A stretch of DNA of 64,000 nt from Carya illinoinensis (Eukaryota > Streptophyta > Magnoliopsida > Fagales > Juglandaceae): NCBI RefSeq assembly GCF_018687715.1, contig NC_056760.1:10900001-10964000 (forward strand), read 5' to 3'. Below are positions 33,926-46,002 of the stretch, in pieces (within the stretch, counting starts at the first letter, position 1; each line of letters opens with the position of its first letter). The notes beneath the pieces were generated by a model. The model saw only the letters and a list, made by a program, of their open reading frames with translations. It was not told the DNA's origin and made no database searches. A program made the translations under genes and the position numbers.

Positions 33926-34417
33926 ATGAAGCACAAGGAGGCAAAGCTGCCAATGGCTGATCAGACTGGTGGAGCCGGAAACAACGGGGCAGCAAACAAC
34001 AAAAATTTTCGTCTGAAATACGCCGTTGATGCCGGATTCTTATCCGGTCCACACCCTAACGACACGCCGAACGCCCTTGCCCTCGATGACGAAGAATCTG
34101 GTAGAGCCCCGAGCTCTGACGACTCAGAGAGCTGCGAATCGGCTGGTGAGTCGCCGCGACTGGCCAGTCTGGCAGCGAGCTTCCGCGTCTTCTCGGAGTC
34201 GCTGTTGAGAATGGAGCGAGCCCAATTGGAGATGGCCAAGGCGAGGGAAGCCTCGCGATTGGAATCGGAGAAGCGGCGGATCGAATCGGAGGCCGAGCTG
34301 ACTCGGATGATGCTGCAGACTCAGTTGCAGATGGCCTCATTTGTCTTGCAGCAGAGTCCGAGTAGGAAGCGGAAGCGCGTCGAAGAAGATCAGTCGCCAT
34401 TATTTTCTGAAAGGTAA
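33926..34417 (+). CDS. Small conserved plant protein, At4g22160-like
   Basis: 163 codons with GC-rich codons unlike the AT-rich surroundings. The first Met is at 33,926; a second in-frame Met (MADQTGGAG) at 33,953 could be the real start. It has FRLKYAVDAGFLSGPHPND, an acidic Ser-rich stretch (SSDDSESCESAGESPRL), then a long amphipathic helix/coiled coil (SFRVFSESLLRMERAQ; SRLESEKRRIESEAEL; MMLQTQLQMASFVLQQ) and a basic nuclear-type motif RKRKRVEED. From memory it matches an uncharacterised plant family including Arabidopsis At4g22160; the role is unknown, nuclear location is inferred. The TAA overlaps a possible donor (AAAG|GTAAAA at about 34,413); splicing to CAG|GGAAGG near 34,505 would replace the last codon with a short alternative tail. 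Confidence 0.75.
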   Translation: MKHKEAKLPMADQTGGAGNNGAANNKNFRLKYAVDAGFLSGPHPNDTPNALALDDEESGRAPSSDDSESCESAGESPRLASLAASFRVFSESLLRMERAQLEMAKAREASRLESEKRRIESEAELTRMMLQTQLQMASFVLQQSPSRKRKRVEEDQSPLFSER

Positions 34418-34510
34418 AAAGTTAAATAGGTAGTTGGGGCTTACGAATCAGCCAAGAAATGGTTTATTTGACTCACTGAGTTAGTAAGTTTTGTTAATCA
34501 TGCAGGGAAG

Positions 34511-34761
34511 GAGCACTGCTTTTCAGTTTTATCCAGTGCAATCTGCTCTTCTGAGGTCACTTATGGCCCCAATTCATAGGGAAACTATGTATTTATTACT
34601 TCTGCCCTTTTTTTTTCTCGAGAAAACAATAAAATGATATTGAGCAATGCTGTTCAGTTTTATCCAGTGCAATTTGCTCTTCTGAAGTCAGTTATGGCCC
34701 CAATTCATGGGGAAACTATGTATTTATCACTTGTTCTTCTCGAAACAATAAAATGATGTTA
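34511..34761 (+). repeat. Tandem duplication of the 3' end/poly(A) region
   Basis: Copies at about 34,511-34,640 and 34,643-34,761 share TTCAGTTTTATCCAGTGCAA, TGGCCCCAATTCAT and GGGAAACTATGTATTTAT. Each ends with AATAAAATGAT (poly(A) signals at 34,628 and 34,747). They lie just downstream of the 33,926-34,417 gene. Confidence 0.85.
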
Positions 34762-34907
34762 TTTGTAAGTGTCACCCAATGTTTGATTACTTGATTATGA
34801 GTAACTGTATACATCTAGAGAAAATATCAAAGCAGTCCACTTTCATCGCCCAAAAATCCAACTGGGGGCTCTTTCTGAGAAGATTAGAGTTTTGAATCTT
34901 CTAGTCA

Positions 34908-37900
34908 TTATAATAGTAAAGACTTCCGCCGAGTCATGGCACTCTCGATATATTCTCGTAAAGGTGGAAGACACCCTCCCCCTTCTCCATCTTTACGGAC
35001 TAGTCCTCGAATTATCTATAAAAAAAAAAAAAAAACAATGTCATTTGAATTAGATCAAAGAAAGAAAGAAAAAAGGGATTAATTAGTGTCGTAATGATTG
35101 AAACATGAAGAGCTTGATTGTTACCTTTGATGCCCACGACCGCTCGGCTTGTTGGCATACATCTCTAATATCCCTTCCAGACATTCTGAAATTGGCAAAG
35201 AAGATTACAATAACATGTAAACACGGCATTCTATCTAGGCTTAACATTGTACTGCTAGAAAGAATCCATATGGCTAATTTCATTCACTCGTGCTTGGCAA
35301 GGTTTTGCCAAGTTGAAGAACAGAGCAGAGGACGCATAGTGGCTGTTTTCAATCCAAAGAGAGATCTTGGTGTATGAAAGAAACAAGGAAAAGTTGCATT
35401 TAGCATTCCCAAACTATCATTCTTTCGCAATTTCAATGAGCACCCCAAGCCAGCTTTCAGTGTTAATTATGATGGAAGAAAGTACGTAATGGGCAAGAAG
35501 AAGTAGGCAAGTTTCACTTTGGAGGTAAGAAGACAGGGTATAAGGAACAAACACTTCCAAGTGCACCAGATGCAAATGTGGAGCACGAGAACTATTTTCT
35601 GTACACTCCAAATCCAGAATCCATTTGAACGAGTCTTTGCAAAAAGGGATAGTGGCTGGGGAGGGTTAACTATAATTTCCTACATATGAATTAATTAAAA
35701 AACAAGGGAAAAAAACGCAAGAAAATAATTGGCAAGTTGGGTTTGAGGCTTAATTGAACATAATAACACTAAACTAGAAAGTATGGGGCATATTCAACAT
35801 GATTAACGAATCGTAGTGATACCATGTGTCAAACTTACGCTTCTGTAACTGTCGCAAATTCTTCTAATTCAAGTTTTGTAAGGTGCTTTGCATATTGCGC
35901 TGCTATTTCCTGACGATTTTGGTGACCAGGTAAGCCAAAAGTAATAATTGAATCAAAACGACTGCAACAGCATAGATAAAATAAAGTTAGCACACATTCC
36001 CTTCAGCTTTTAGTACAATTGTCATCTACAGGAAAAATGTGCATAAGCTTACCTAATTAAAGCAGGATCCAGGTCTTGCTTTCGATTTGTTGCTGCAATT
36101 ACCACTAATTTCTTATCCTGTTCAAATCCATCAATCTGCATGAAAAAAAAAATATGTATATATATTAAAGGCACAATAGCAGTGACATCCATAAAGTTTT
36201 GCCCCTCATAATAATATATGCAAGCATTAAAACATATAACATAACATGGCCATTTAGACAGTTCCGTAGAGCGCGTTTAGTAGAGCGTAAACTCTTCTCA
36301 CAGAGACAATCTTTTTCTATAAAGTCCGCTGCAAATAATTTTATAGAAAGGCATGCCAAATGGTTCATTTTCTGTGTGAAATGTAAAGGAAAAACCCAGT
36401 TTCACCTGCCGCAATAACACTGATAAGATTTTGCGTGTAGCTTCATACAGTTCACTATCACGAGCTACAGCAAAAGAATCAATCTGCAATAGGAAACAAC
36501 ACCATCTTACTAAGAAATTAAACACTTCAAAAGAGAGATCATTATTTAAAGAAGTGCAGTCCGCATCTACGGAAAAAAAGGGGGAAGAAGAAGAATTATG
36601 CACAGAAGATATAAAACACTATTGCAAAAGTGTACAAAGACATTATTAAGTGATATAAGCTTCAGTTACCTCATCAAGAAAAATTATAGCACCGTTCCGG
36701 AACTCATTAGCAAGTGAAAACATTCTTCCTAACAAATGTCCACTTTCACCACGGTACTTTGACAAAAAAAACTCCAGTGGCACATAAAGCAAAGGGACAC
36801 CCTGCCAAGGAATGCTACAAGCTCATTCTCAGTTTTTCAAAAATTCAAGCTTGCAGACACAGAAAAAAAGGAATTCATTTTATGGAATGATCAATCAAAA
36901 TCTTAAAACTATCCTGTTTGGATTATTTTCGAGCTTGTCATGCATGTGCATCCAAATCCAAGCATTGTGAATCCATATCCAGTCAAGGACTCAATGTAAG
37001 TTAATGTCCTCTACTTTAACCAGCAGAGCAGAAGGTCAAGCAAGCATTTGACCCATGTGAAGTGCAAGCCACATTCGCAGGTGCAGTAATAGAATCTACC
37101 ACCTACATGCTAGTTCTATGGAGTCCAGCATACAGTCCGGTGAACTTATTATGGTTGAACTAACCAAATGGCTCACTGTACCTTTTTTTACATAAATGAT
37201 TCACTGTAGTCTGTACTTAAAAGGAAAAAAAGAAAAAGAAGAAGTAATGTCTGGCTTTTAAACATTTGCAGATGTGGAGATAAATAAATGCAGCTGGTTA
37301 TAACTAAAGAGTGTATGAAAAGTGGAAAAACTGCAAGCCAAACATAAAAGCTCTTGAAATAGTGGATCGATTGCCCCATTGCTCACCGCATGATTAGCAA
37401 TAATATGAGCACAAGATGTCTTCCCTGTACCTGAAATTGAGCATGCATTATCAGTAATCTTGTACAATACCTAAACTGAATTCTAAAGTCTGGGATGAAA
37501 AAGAAAATTCATGTCAACACAGTTATCACGTCTCATCTTTAAGAGGCAAGAAAAATAGTCCAAGATATGCAGTATAGAATTTTGTAAAATAAAAAAATAG
37601 CAGACTTGCAAAGTCCAACAAGAAACAAAATCAATTCAAGAATTATAAGAAAATTTCTTGCATTAGAAAGACATGTTGATATATGCATCAAAATCCAATG
37701 TTGCAACTAGTGTTTAAATCATTTATCCCAGTAAAATAGAGGAATAAGGAAAGTATTAGCTTGTAAAAGTTACGAAGCTTGCTTTTGAAATTACCCAAAA
37801 ATTCGGTATCCTCTATTTTTTAAAATGTTTATTCCTTGATTATTTTAAATTTTTTTTATTACTTATAGTCCTTCATTTCTCTAGTGCATGACATTAATTC

Positions 37901-40900
37901 AATTCAACATTTTCAAATCCCAAAACAAAAATAATACTAAAAAATTATATTCTAACAATATTTTATTCAACTTTCATCTCATCTCATCTCATTTATGGAA
38001 CCAAACGAGGCCTTGTTTCCATGCGTCTTCTAAAGAAATCCCACAAAAATTAAAAAAATAATAGAGCAAAAAAGTAATTCTTTGTATGTAGTTCTGTATA
38101 TTCTATAGAAGTGGATCAATTCACACAATCATCATTCATCAAGTCCTTCAGGGCTAAAAGGGCATGCCTGGTGGTCCTTCAAAGAGCACAGCTCGAGGCT
38201 TGTTTGACTCAAACTTACGCCGAGTCCCGCGAGCGATATCATCATATACTTTAGGACTTTGCAGAGCCAACAGTATTGTATTCTCTATCTCTCTACATGA
38301 GCAGCAATGAAAAATAGGGATATATAAGAACTTCTATATGGAGAAGCGTGGATGCATCTATTCTCAAACACATGTAGACAAACAAAAATAAGAGACATAA
38401 TATGTCAGCACACAAAAGCATAGAAAAACACGGTGGAGAATAGGTGCAAGTAAATTCAATCAACATACTAACCACACATATGTGCTTTTTGGTGGAGATC
38501 ATGAGAACAAGAATAAGAATAATCAAACTAAAATGGACTTAACTGATTTAGTTTTACTGGCTGGTAGCATAGGTTATACCCAGTCATTGAAATCATGCAA
38601 ATAGAAGATTTAGATAACATGCCCCACATGAACTAACTAGTATAACAAACTAAAGCAAAGACCAAACCACATCTACACCTATACTACAAAAGAACTAATC
38701 AAGCTTACCATTAATGCCCTTTGGAATACATGAGGCAAAAGCTTCTCCCTCCAAGCAATTGGGGCATTAAAAAATGAGCCAATTTCAGCCTAAACAGAAT
38801 GGGTTTTCTATAATTCCAAGCGGCTCCAATTATAACCTTAGCTAATACTTTTGGAATATAGGCCTAGATGTAACTTGGGCTTTCCTTGGGTCATACACCT
38901 CGATACGCCACTTCAAAACATTGCTATCCATATAACGTATTATTTGCTGCAGTCATATTCTGTTTCAAATTATTTGAAGAGAAAATTTCTTAAAAGAGCA
39001 AGCGCACGTATTTTAGTCACCGTTTGCATAGTTTCAAACATAAATAAAAGGGAAAGTAAGGCTTGGTTGAACGAAATAGGTATGAGATCTCACATTATTA
39101 AGATTATAACTCTTAAATTTTTAATGGCAAACTAACAACTGAAGTGATTTAGGAAGTTTGAATAAAAGATAGCAACAGTGAATGCAACACACCTAAGTCC
39201 TCACATACCGTTTCTGCTGATCATACCCAGCAATATTGTCCCATGATATCTCTTTGTTTGGGGAATAACCGTGGGGTTCATCAAGTCCGTAAATTCTCAT
39301 TCCCAAGGACTTGTGGTCAACAACTGAGTTTTTTGCAGATGGCACCCATGCAGTACCTTCCCCCGGTCTTCTTTCTAAGGTCTTCTTTTGTGCCAACTTT
39401 CGACCTGCTAATTCTAAAACAGACACGAAAGCATCAAGCTCTGTGGGAGTCAAGCTCCCCTGCTTTATGAATTCAATTTCCTGCAATTCATCCTAACAAA
39501 TCAGAAAATTCGCATAAACGACTAATGTTTTATAAACATCAGAAATATAAACATCATAGGATAATGGTTTCATCAACTAAACCAAATGAATACTAACAGC
39601 TTTTTCTGAGCTAATGAGTGAACGGAATATGAGGATGCATAGATCTGCATTATGTGAATTTATATCTTTTGAATACCCCACATCCCCTTCAACTTCCTTC
39701 CGTTTCTCAAGAGGATTAAGTGTTAGTTGCCAAGCAACTGCACTGCAATAGTCCATATGAATGAGAAAGCATTATTTAATTCACTTCAACTGATGAAAAT
39801 GACTAACATAGATACAATGAATTAAATTGTGTGAACCACAAACCATAAGCTCGTAGTTAATAAATACAAAAAGGAAACTGAAGGACGCTAAGTCTGACTC
39901 AACCTGTCCCAAGCGCGCAATAACATATATGGGCTGTTGTCACGGTCTTCGACTTTCAGTCCAAGATGTGAAACAAGGTTTGCAATCAGATGTGAAACTT
40001 CACAAGCAGCAGGAATTTGGAATTTGATGGTGACCTAAAATGCAACACATGCTTCTGTCAAATACATTTTGAAGCATTCTCATACTATGGATTTTACATG
40101 AAGAGGAACTGCATCAAAACTTAGAACAATCTAGATCAACCTCATATAAAATCTGCCAAAAAACTTGCTTCCAATAATTAAAAAATACAAAGTTTAAGAG
40201 AAAAGAGATGCTCTCAAAGAAAGTGATCTTAGAGAAGCAAGCTAAGTTAGTTTTGCCATGGTATGACTCCAATAACATGAATTTTTGAATCCCCTGATGT
40301 AGAGGGACTAACAACAGAGTAATTACTTTTGAATTGAGCTTTTCCCTCCCCATTAATAATATTAAATATGCCCCAAGGTCAAAGAAAATCTCTATCGGCT
40401 AAATGAGCTTATACGTGAAGTAGTATTAAACAGAGGCCACTAGACAACCCGCAATTAATACCGGATTATCTAAAGAAGTAAATGCAACAACCTTTTGGCC
40501 GTTAACTGCCACAGTAAAGCGAGGATAAGAACCACGTTGCATTCCTTTACTTCTAAGCAACTGTTCAATCCGCTGTCGTTCTTTCTTGGCTGTTTCCTCC
40601 AAGACCTCATAACTTGAAGAAGATTCTGATGGCAAAGGAGGTTTGAGAGCAGCCTGAACAAATCCCATTTTGCAGAAACTCAATTCAAAGAATGCAGCTT
40701 CAACATAGCAACAACTCACAGAGTACACACATTTCAAGAAACACACACACACACATGATCAATTTGAGCGGCACTGGTTGGTTTTCTCAAAATGAAAAAT
40801 GACAGAACGAGGGAAAACTTCACACTCGATGTCTAATGATCAACAAAGCAATTCACAAACCTCATCACCATCTGCATAGGCCGATTCAACCACTCCAACT

Positions 40901-41424
40901 CCAAACAAACCAACCATGACAAATGGAAAGACAGAATACGGTCCCCAAGCATCAGGTGCCGATCTCTTTGGCAGAACTTCAGATGCATTGGATTGACTCT
41001 GGTGTTCAGTAGATCCTACATGGTTCGTTACTAACCATAAATTAGCACATTATCCAGTATCAGCAGGGATAATTAAAAAAAAGCGAAAAATCCGAACATT
41101 ACGCTAAAATGAACCAAGAACACTTCGATATGCATGAAACGACCCAAAACCACCAGAATCACTGAATTAGTAAAAACTTAGTATGATGATACACTAGTGT
41201 TACATGGACAAGCGGAATAAAAGGATGCGATAAAATTTATTGAAACACAAAGCAGGCACAAAATAGCATTAAAATCACGCGGATGAGAACAAAATGTTGG
41301 GCTTACTGTGGTGAAGGCGGAGAGGAAGGACACGCGAGCGAGGGCGAAGAGGGGTTACGGTTTTCGGAAAGGCAAGAGTACGCCATGCAGGAGATGTTCT
41401 CACTAGTCGCCCCAAAACCGCCAT
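34908..41424 (-). CDS. AAA-type ATPase, predicted mitochondrial, 14 exons (copy A1)
   Basis: Exons: 41424-41307, 41015-40861, 40653-40492, 40034-39904, 39742-39598, 39492-39209, 38292-38168, 37430-37387, 36801-36670, 36483-36406, 36135-36053, 35961-35839, 35185-35125, 35015-34908. All junctions keep frame: 1,749 nt, 582 aa. Residues 1-45 are Arg-rich and nearly acid-free (mitochondrial-type presequence); about 68-82 is one membrane segment. Walker A GPPGTGKT is at 371-378, Walker B IIFLDE at 427-432, sensor-1 AATNR at 472-476, and the arginine-finger region SRFD at 486-489. It resembles an uncharacterised plant AAA family related to FtsH/spastin-type ATPases; no HExxH peptidase is present, so an unfoldase rather than a protease. 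The pore loop reads SKYRGESGH where I expect SKYYGESER. Intron 7 uses a GC donor. The last codons differ from the family because the duplication breakpoint cuts exon 14. Confidence 0.85.
37865..38030. mobile_element. MITE remnant in intron 7 of A1
   Basis: AACATTTTCAAATCCCAAAA, TATTCTAACAATATTTTATT and CTCATCTCATCTCATTT then AACGAGGCC belong to the ATGAGATGAG family, read inverted. A2 holds a longer version at 55,740-55,980, so A1 has lost one end. Confidence 0.55.
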
Positions 41425-41429
41425 GGCTG

Positions 41430-42660
41430 TCCGCGAGTTTTGAGAAATTTTGATCTACCACCCTCCCTCCTTCTCAGTTGTCTCGGCTGTTTGAGCATGC
41501 GGGAAGCGTGGTTCGAAAGGCAGCACAGCGGCCTGGGTGGGTCAAATATTATTTGTCCCTGAGGATGTCAAGTGATTTGTCGCCGTTGACCGTATTTCGA
41601 TTTCGTTCAGCTTAAACCTCTCAAATTGCAATTTGAGAGATATTAGTTAACGAATTTTTTATTATTTATAAATCGGTGCGGAGAAAATATTTTTTTTAAG
41701 GACAAAGTCGGTGCGAGGACTATATATAATTTATGTAATAAATTTTAATTAGACGGTGTAGAAGATATAACAGTACGAAGAACAGATTATCTATACCTAC
41801 TTGTAAATAAAATTTGTATAAGTTGAAAATGGATGAAATCTTGTTTGTTTAATACATCAATTTGAGAAATAAAATCATTACAAAGTTATAATCAAAGTTG
41901 GAAAAAACTTAAAAAGATCAATTATGGTGAATAAAATATGTATGGAATTGTCGAATCCAATTATAGAAGTTATGTTTCTATACCATAATTTCATCAAATT
42001 TCCACCAAACCATATTATATAATGTTGTTATCGAGAGAATAAACGAGCATTTTTCTTTTTCATGACGAATCCATTTACAAACTAATGCTAATTTCCAGCA
42101 GCCCCAAGGAGTTTTTAACAAGGCCATCAACGGCCGCCTGCGGGTTTGGTATTGTCCAAGGAAGACCGTTCAATCATTCATCAGCAGAACTCTTTGTTCT
42201 TCGGCCTTACCAAAGCTGGATGAGTTAAATAAAGGAAACTGTGGCCTATTCAGCCAGAGAGAACAATTTAATTTAATTTATTTGTTCTTTGAAAAAATTA
42301 AATAGCCAATGATTCAGAATGTTGAATTTGGAATTGTTTGACTTTTTGATTGGATATTAGTTAATTTCAGTTAGCTCACGAAAGCATTTGAATTGGGTCA
42401 AGGAAAACAAATTGCCTTTCCAAATTGTCTGAAATTCCCAGTTTGTAAAAAGTCCAATAATTATTAAAAAAATAAATTACAAATACTTTTTTGTAATATC
42501 ATTAACACAAAGCTACATCTAACAAGCTTATCTCTGTGAAAGACTGCCAGACTGGAACACAAGAGGGAATAACTGAAAAGTCCATGCAGCTCATCCTCTT
42601 ATGTGTAAAGGTTATTTGGACTTTAAAAAAATTAAAAAAGATATGCATCCTCTCTTTTAA
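41430..42660. other. A1 promoter side and A-B spacer
   Basis: The first about 200 bp is the A1 leader/promoter (GC-richer, GGCCTGGGTGGGTC near 41,531). 41,848-42,053 is identical base for base to 60,111-60,316 near A2. 42,117-42,129 (AACAAGGCCATCA) is the empty site of the LINE inserted beside A2. No open coding region is convincing. Confidence 0.5.
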
Positions 42661-42662
42661 GA

Positions 42663-42893
42663 AGGCACTACGGTCACCGTTCCCAACTTTCGTTAGAAAT
42701 TATCGTTATTGAGTTTTTTTATATCTTTTTTGTGTATATATATATTTTTTTAAATTTTGAAATATATATATTTTTTTAAATTCCTAACATCATTAAGAAA
42801 TACTTCTTTATTTATAAAAAAATAAATAAAAATGCAATGGTAACTCCCAGTAGGAGCTGGGAGCGGTGGGTTTAGCTTTTTCCTTATAGGAAA
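42663..42893. mobile_element. MITE, 'ACCGYTCCCA' family, B1 copy
   Basis: Left end GGCACTACGGTCACCGTTCC; the right end on the minus strand reads AAGCTAAACCCACCGCTCCC, giving the shared ACCGYTCCCA terminus. The related element at 10.73 kb has AACCRCTCC. B2 (48,290-48,470) begins inside this MITE. Confidence 0.6.
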
Positions 42894-42911
42894 GAAGAAT
42901 GCTAAAATCAA

Positions 42912-43884
42912 TTTTTTCCTCCCTAAGCAAGCAAATTTCATTAAAATAAAATATGATATAAGTTAGAGAGGGTGAGGTTCCCCAATAAAACACCCCAAAA
43001 TAACAACCACAATGTAAAAGATACGAAAAAAAGAAAAAAAATATGGGTTTTGAGACCAATTTCTTGGTCTCTATCTAAGTCCTAAAAAGAGGGTATCGTA
43101 TTAAAAGACGTTTTGAAGGTAAGCCACAGTTAGAAGTGGTGCAAGTGGATGTACTGCAATTGAAAGTTTTGAGGTATTTGTTTGTGAGGTCCTTAATCTC
43201 TTTCACAAGATCACTGGTTAGAGAAAGTAATAACCCAGATAGATTGGTATCAGAAGGGTGGATATGCAGTGACGGAATAGTCAACCTGCGCCTCTGGAAT
43301 GACACATGAGGACCATACACCGGTTAGAGAAAGCAATAACTCAAATAGATTGGTATCGAAATGGAAGATATGTAGTGACAAAATAGTCAACCTGTACCTC
43401 TTGAGCGGCGCCAGAGGACCACGCGCCGGTGGAAAGGAGGTGGAGTCTGGCCGATCTGAAGGATCGGAGGGTGGGGAGTCTGTTGGTATGGGTGTGTAGC
43501 CGACAGAGCTGTCGGAGTGTAGAGACACATGAAGGCCACGAGAGGAAACAAGCTGCACGTGAGGGCCACACGCCTACTTTTTGAGCACGGTTTCATATCG
43601 TTCCAGTAGATATGTGGGAGGGGAACATCGTGGTGGGGTATGTGTCAACTATTCATGGCTGGAGTGCTGCAGATCTGAAAAAATCAGAACCGATAGAAAA
43701 ATACTACCATATAAGCATATACACAAAAAGGTAGTGGAAATGAAGAGGAAAATGAAAAGGAAATGCAGAGGAAGATGAAGCCAAGACTCACACCTTCCTC
43801 TACGACAACAGCACTTGAAATGATCGGTTTTTTTTCTAGAAAGATGGCAGAGCTTATCTGTCTAGAAAGAGATGGAAGCGGGTT
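42912..43884 (-). mobile_element. Retrotransposed insert with target duplication, B1 copy
   Basis: Bounded by GAATGCTAAAATCAA at 42,897-42,911 and 43,885-43,899, with an oligo-T run right after the left copy, so the insert's 3' end lies left and its sense strand is minus. In B2 the duplicated target is 18 bp and perfect. Inside is a 106-bp tandem repeat (about 43,212-43,425) and ORF shadows such as LVKEIKDLTNKYLKTF. No reverse transcriptase is visible. It could be a SINE-like element, a 5'-truncated LINE tail or a processed copy; I cannot name it. Confidence 0.55.
43212..43426. repeat. 106-bp tandem repeat inside the retro-insert (B1)
   Basis: Both units start GGTTAGAGAAAG and contain AGATAGATTGGTATC or a near match, GTAGTGACAAAATAGTCAAC or a near match, and GAGGACCA near the end. 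The same two units occur in B2 at about 48,795-49,005. Confidence 0.7.
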
Positions 43885-44069
43885 GAATGCTAAAATCAAC
43901 TTAATCAAGGATTCACTCTTAAATGGTTAGGAACGTGTTATCATTTGTATTAGGGCTTGGCTCTAGCAAAATAATTCTTAAACATAACTCCAATTTTTAA
44001 TGTATTCTTTGTTGTCTTAAAATCTAACAAAGATTACACTTAAAGAACAATTATTAAAAACAAAGTCCC

Positions 44070-44222
44070 GCTACATCCATGAAATAATTATACAAAATAA
44101 ATTTACAAATTAACATGACTTTATCTGATCTGTTAGATTCACTTTTTAATAAAAATAATGTTATAATTTGATGAATTATAATAAGCCACATCAGTTTGAA
44201 TGATTGTTTTTGTAGAATCCCT
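44070..44222. mobile_element. MITE, 'TATACAAAATAAATCTACAA' family, copy e (B1)
   Basis: AATAATTATACAAAATAAAT then TTTACAAATTAACATGACTT, with GTTAGATTCACTTTTTAATA in the middle. The counterpart in B2 is at 49,640-49,795. Confidence 0.5.
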
Positions 44223-45343
44223 TTATCTCTATAGTATTTTCCCTAAAAAATATTAACCCTTATATAATTATACAGTTTTAATAAATGGATTCTCTATCTA
44301 TATTTATTGATGCTTTGATTAAGAGAAAAATTTAAGACAAAATATAATGGGTTTGTTGTGCCTAAATTTTGACTCAACTAGTTAATCAAAAATTTAGAGC
44401 AATTTTACCTACAAATATACAGGTGTTGTGGTACCAAATATGGTCAAATTTATATGGATTGACTTATATGATAAGGAAAATAAACTTAAATAATGAAAAG
44501 AAATTACTAAAATGAATGTGTAATTGAATAGAAAATAAATTATTGAGATGTAGATTTTTAAAGTAGCATAATAAAACTAAAATGATAAAATGAATCGATA
44601 TGGAAAACGATTAAGGTTTCAATGATCCATCTAATAATTTAGAATATTGTTTCTGATTGATTTACTTCAATTAAAAATGATTCCATTTAATCGAAAGATT
44701 TAACATTTTAGGTCAAGAAAAATAGTCATTAATGATTAAGTATGAACCATTGATGGCTAAAACATTCACAAACCCATTTGAATATCACAAGAATTTTTCA
44801 AGCATCCAATGTATTTGAAAATCATAATAAATCAAGATAAATATATAGATAATCAAAATATCTAATAATAAAACTATTCAATTGATCAAACTCACAATAT
44901 AAATTTTAATATTAATCCAAAAATAATGTTTAAACCATTTGATTTTACATCTAATTTTAGTACGAAAATTTAGTTAATCACATCCATAATAAGAGTTATA
45001 TTTTTCACGATAAAATTAAAATAAAATACAAAATTTAACATTAGAAAAAAAACCCCAGAGAGAAAAGGGGAGAGAAGACAGGTATCTTCTTCTCTTTTTT
45101 CGTTTCCCAGCGTCCAAAACAAAAAAAGAAGCCTTTTTTTTTTTTTTTTTTTTTTCCAAAAGTACCCCTTCAAACTGCCTAGCGTCTCCCCCCACAAACC
45201 CAGAAAATCCCCTGCATCCACAATAGGTCTCCCCTCCGAAAATGAAAAAGACCCTGTGTCTACTACTACTCCGTCAAAAGCCAGTCAAAACCAATCCTCT
45301 TCCATTTTTCTCCAAAAAATAAAGTGCCGCATGCCCGTTCCTA

Positions 45344-45822
45344 AGAGTATTAGTATTGAATTCATCAAAAGTTAATACATCTTTAAATTTTAATAAATTT
45401 ACTTAAAATAAATCTATATTGGATTCATCAAAGAGATATTTGGAAAATTTTGAGCTACAGTAATTGTTGTTCTTCCTTCAAATTTAAAGGTCTACTATTC
45501 TACATTCAAACTAATATTTTATTTTAATTTTACTAGGCAATAGTTTTATTTTATTTTATTCTAAATTAGTTGGGAATCAATTATTTAAGTACTAAATTAA
45601 ACTATTAATATCTATATGGTTAGTATAATTACAAAATATGAAGAAAAAAAATTAAAAATATTATTATTAAGAAAATAATATTATATTATTATTTTGATGA
45701 ATCTAATAGCTAATCCAATGTAAAATTATAGATATGAATATTTTGAATTTATGAAAAATGTGTACTTTTTATTAAATTTTAAAGATAAATTTAATGAATC
45801 CAATACCAATGATCTAACAGTC
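45344..45822. mobile_element. MITE present in B1, absent from B2
   Basis: Termini AGTATTAGTATTGAATTCAT and, on the minus strand, ATCATTGGTATTGGATTCAT are inverted. The flanks TTCCTAAG and GTCTAAG suggest a short target duplication. B2 reads straight through at 50,918-50,921 (CCTAAGGAAGACC). Confidence 0.75.
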
Positions 45823-46002
45823 TAAGACACAACCCAGGGTTTTTTCTTCTGCAGCGTTCGGCGTGTTACTCCCATCAGAGTCCCCAGTCCGTTTTTCGAA
45901 AAACCAGCTCTCCGTTAATTACTCCCCTTGCTTTCTGCTGGCTTCCAGTTAAAGCCTCTGCCGCTGTTCCTTTCAAAAGCAAGAAAATCCTTTTTTTTTT
46001 AG

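Noticed and set aside
33961..34400. Antisense and other-frame ORFs over the At4g22160-like gene
   Set aside because: GC-rich coding sequence opens the other frames by chance; the plus-strand frame has the helix and nuclear-type basic motif.
34908..41424. FtsH-type metalloprotease for the A1 gene
   Set aside because: The AAA module is present but no HExxH zinc site follows; the protein ends soon after the second-region helix.
43250..43596. Several overlapping ORFs around 43.25-43.60 kb and their B2 counterparts
   Set aside because: They fall within the GC-richer centre of the retro-insert and are open in several frames on both strands, with no consistent protein between B1 and B2.
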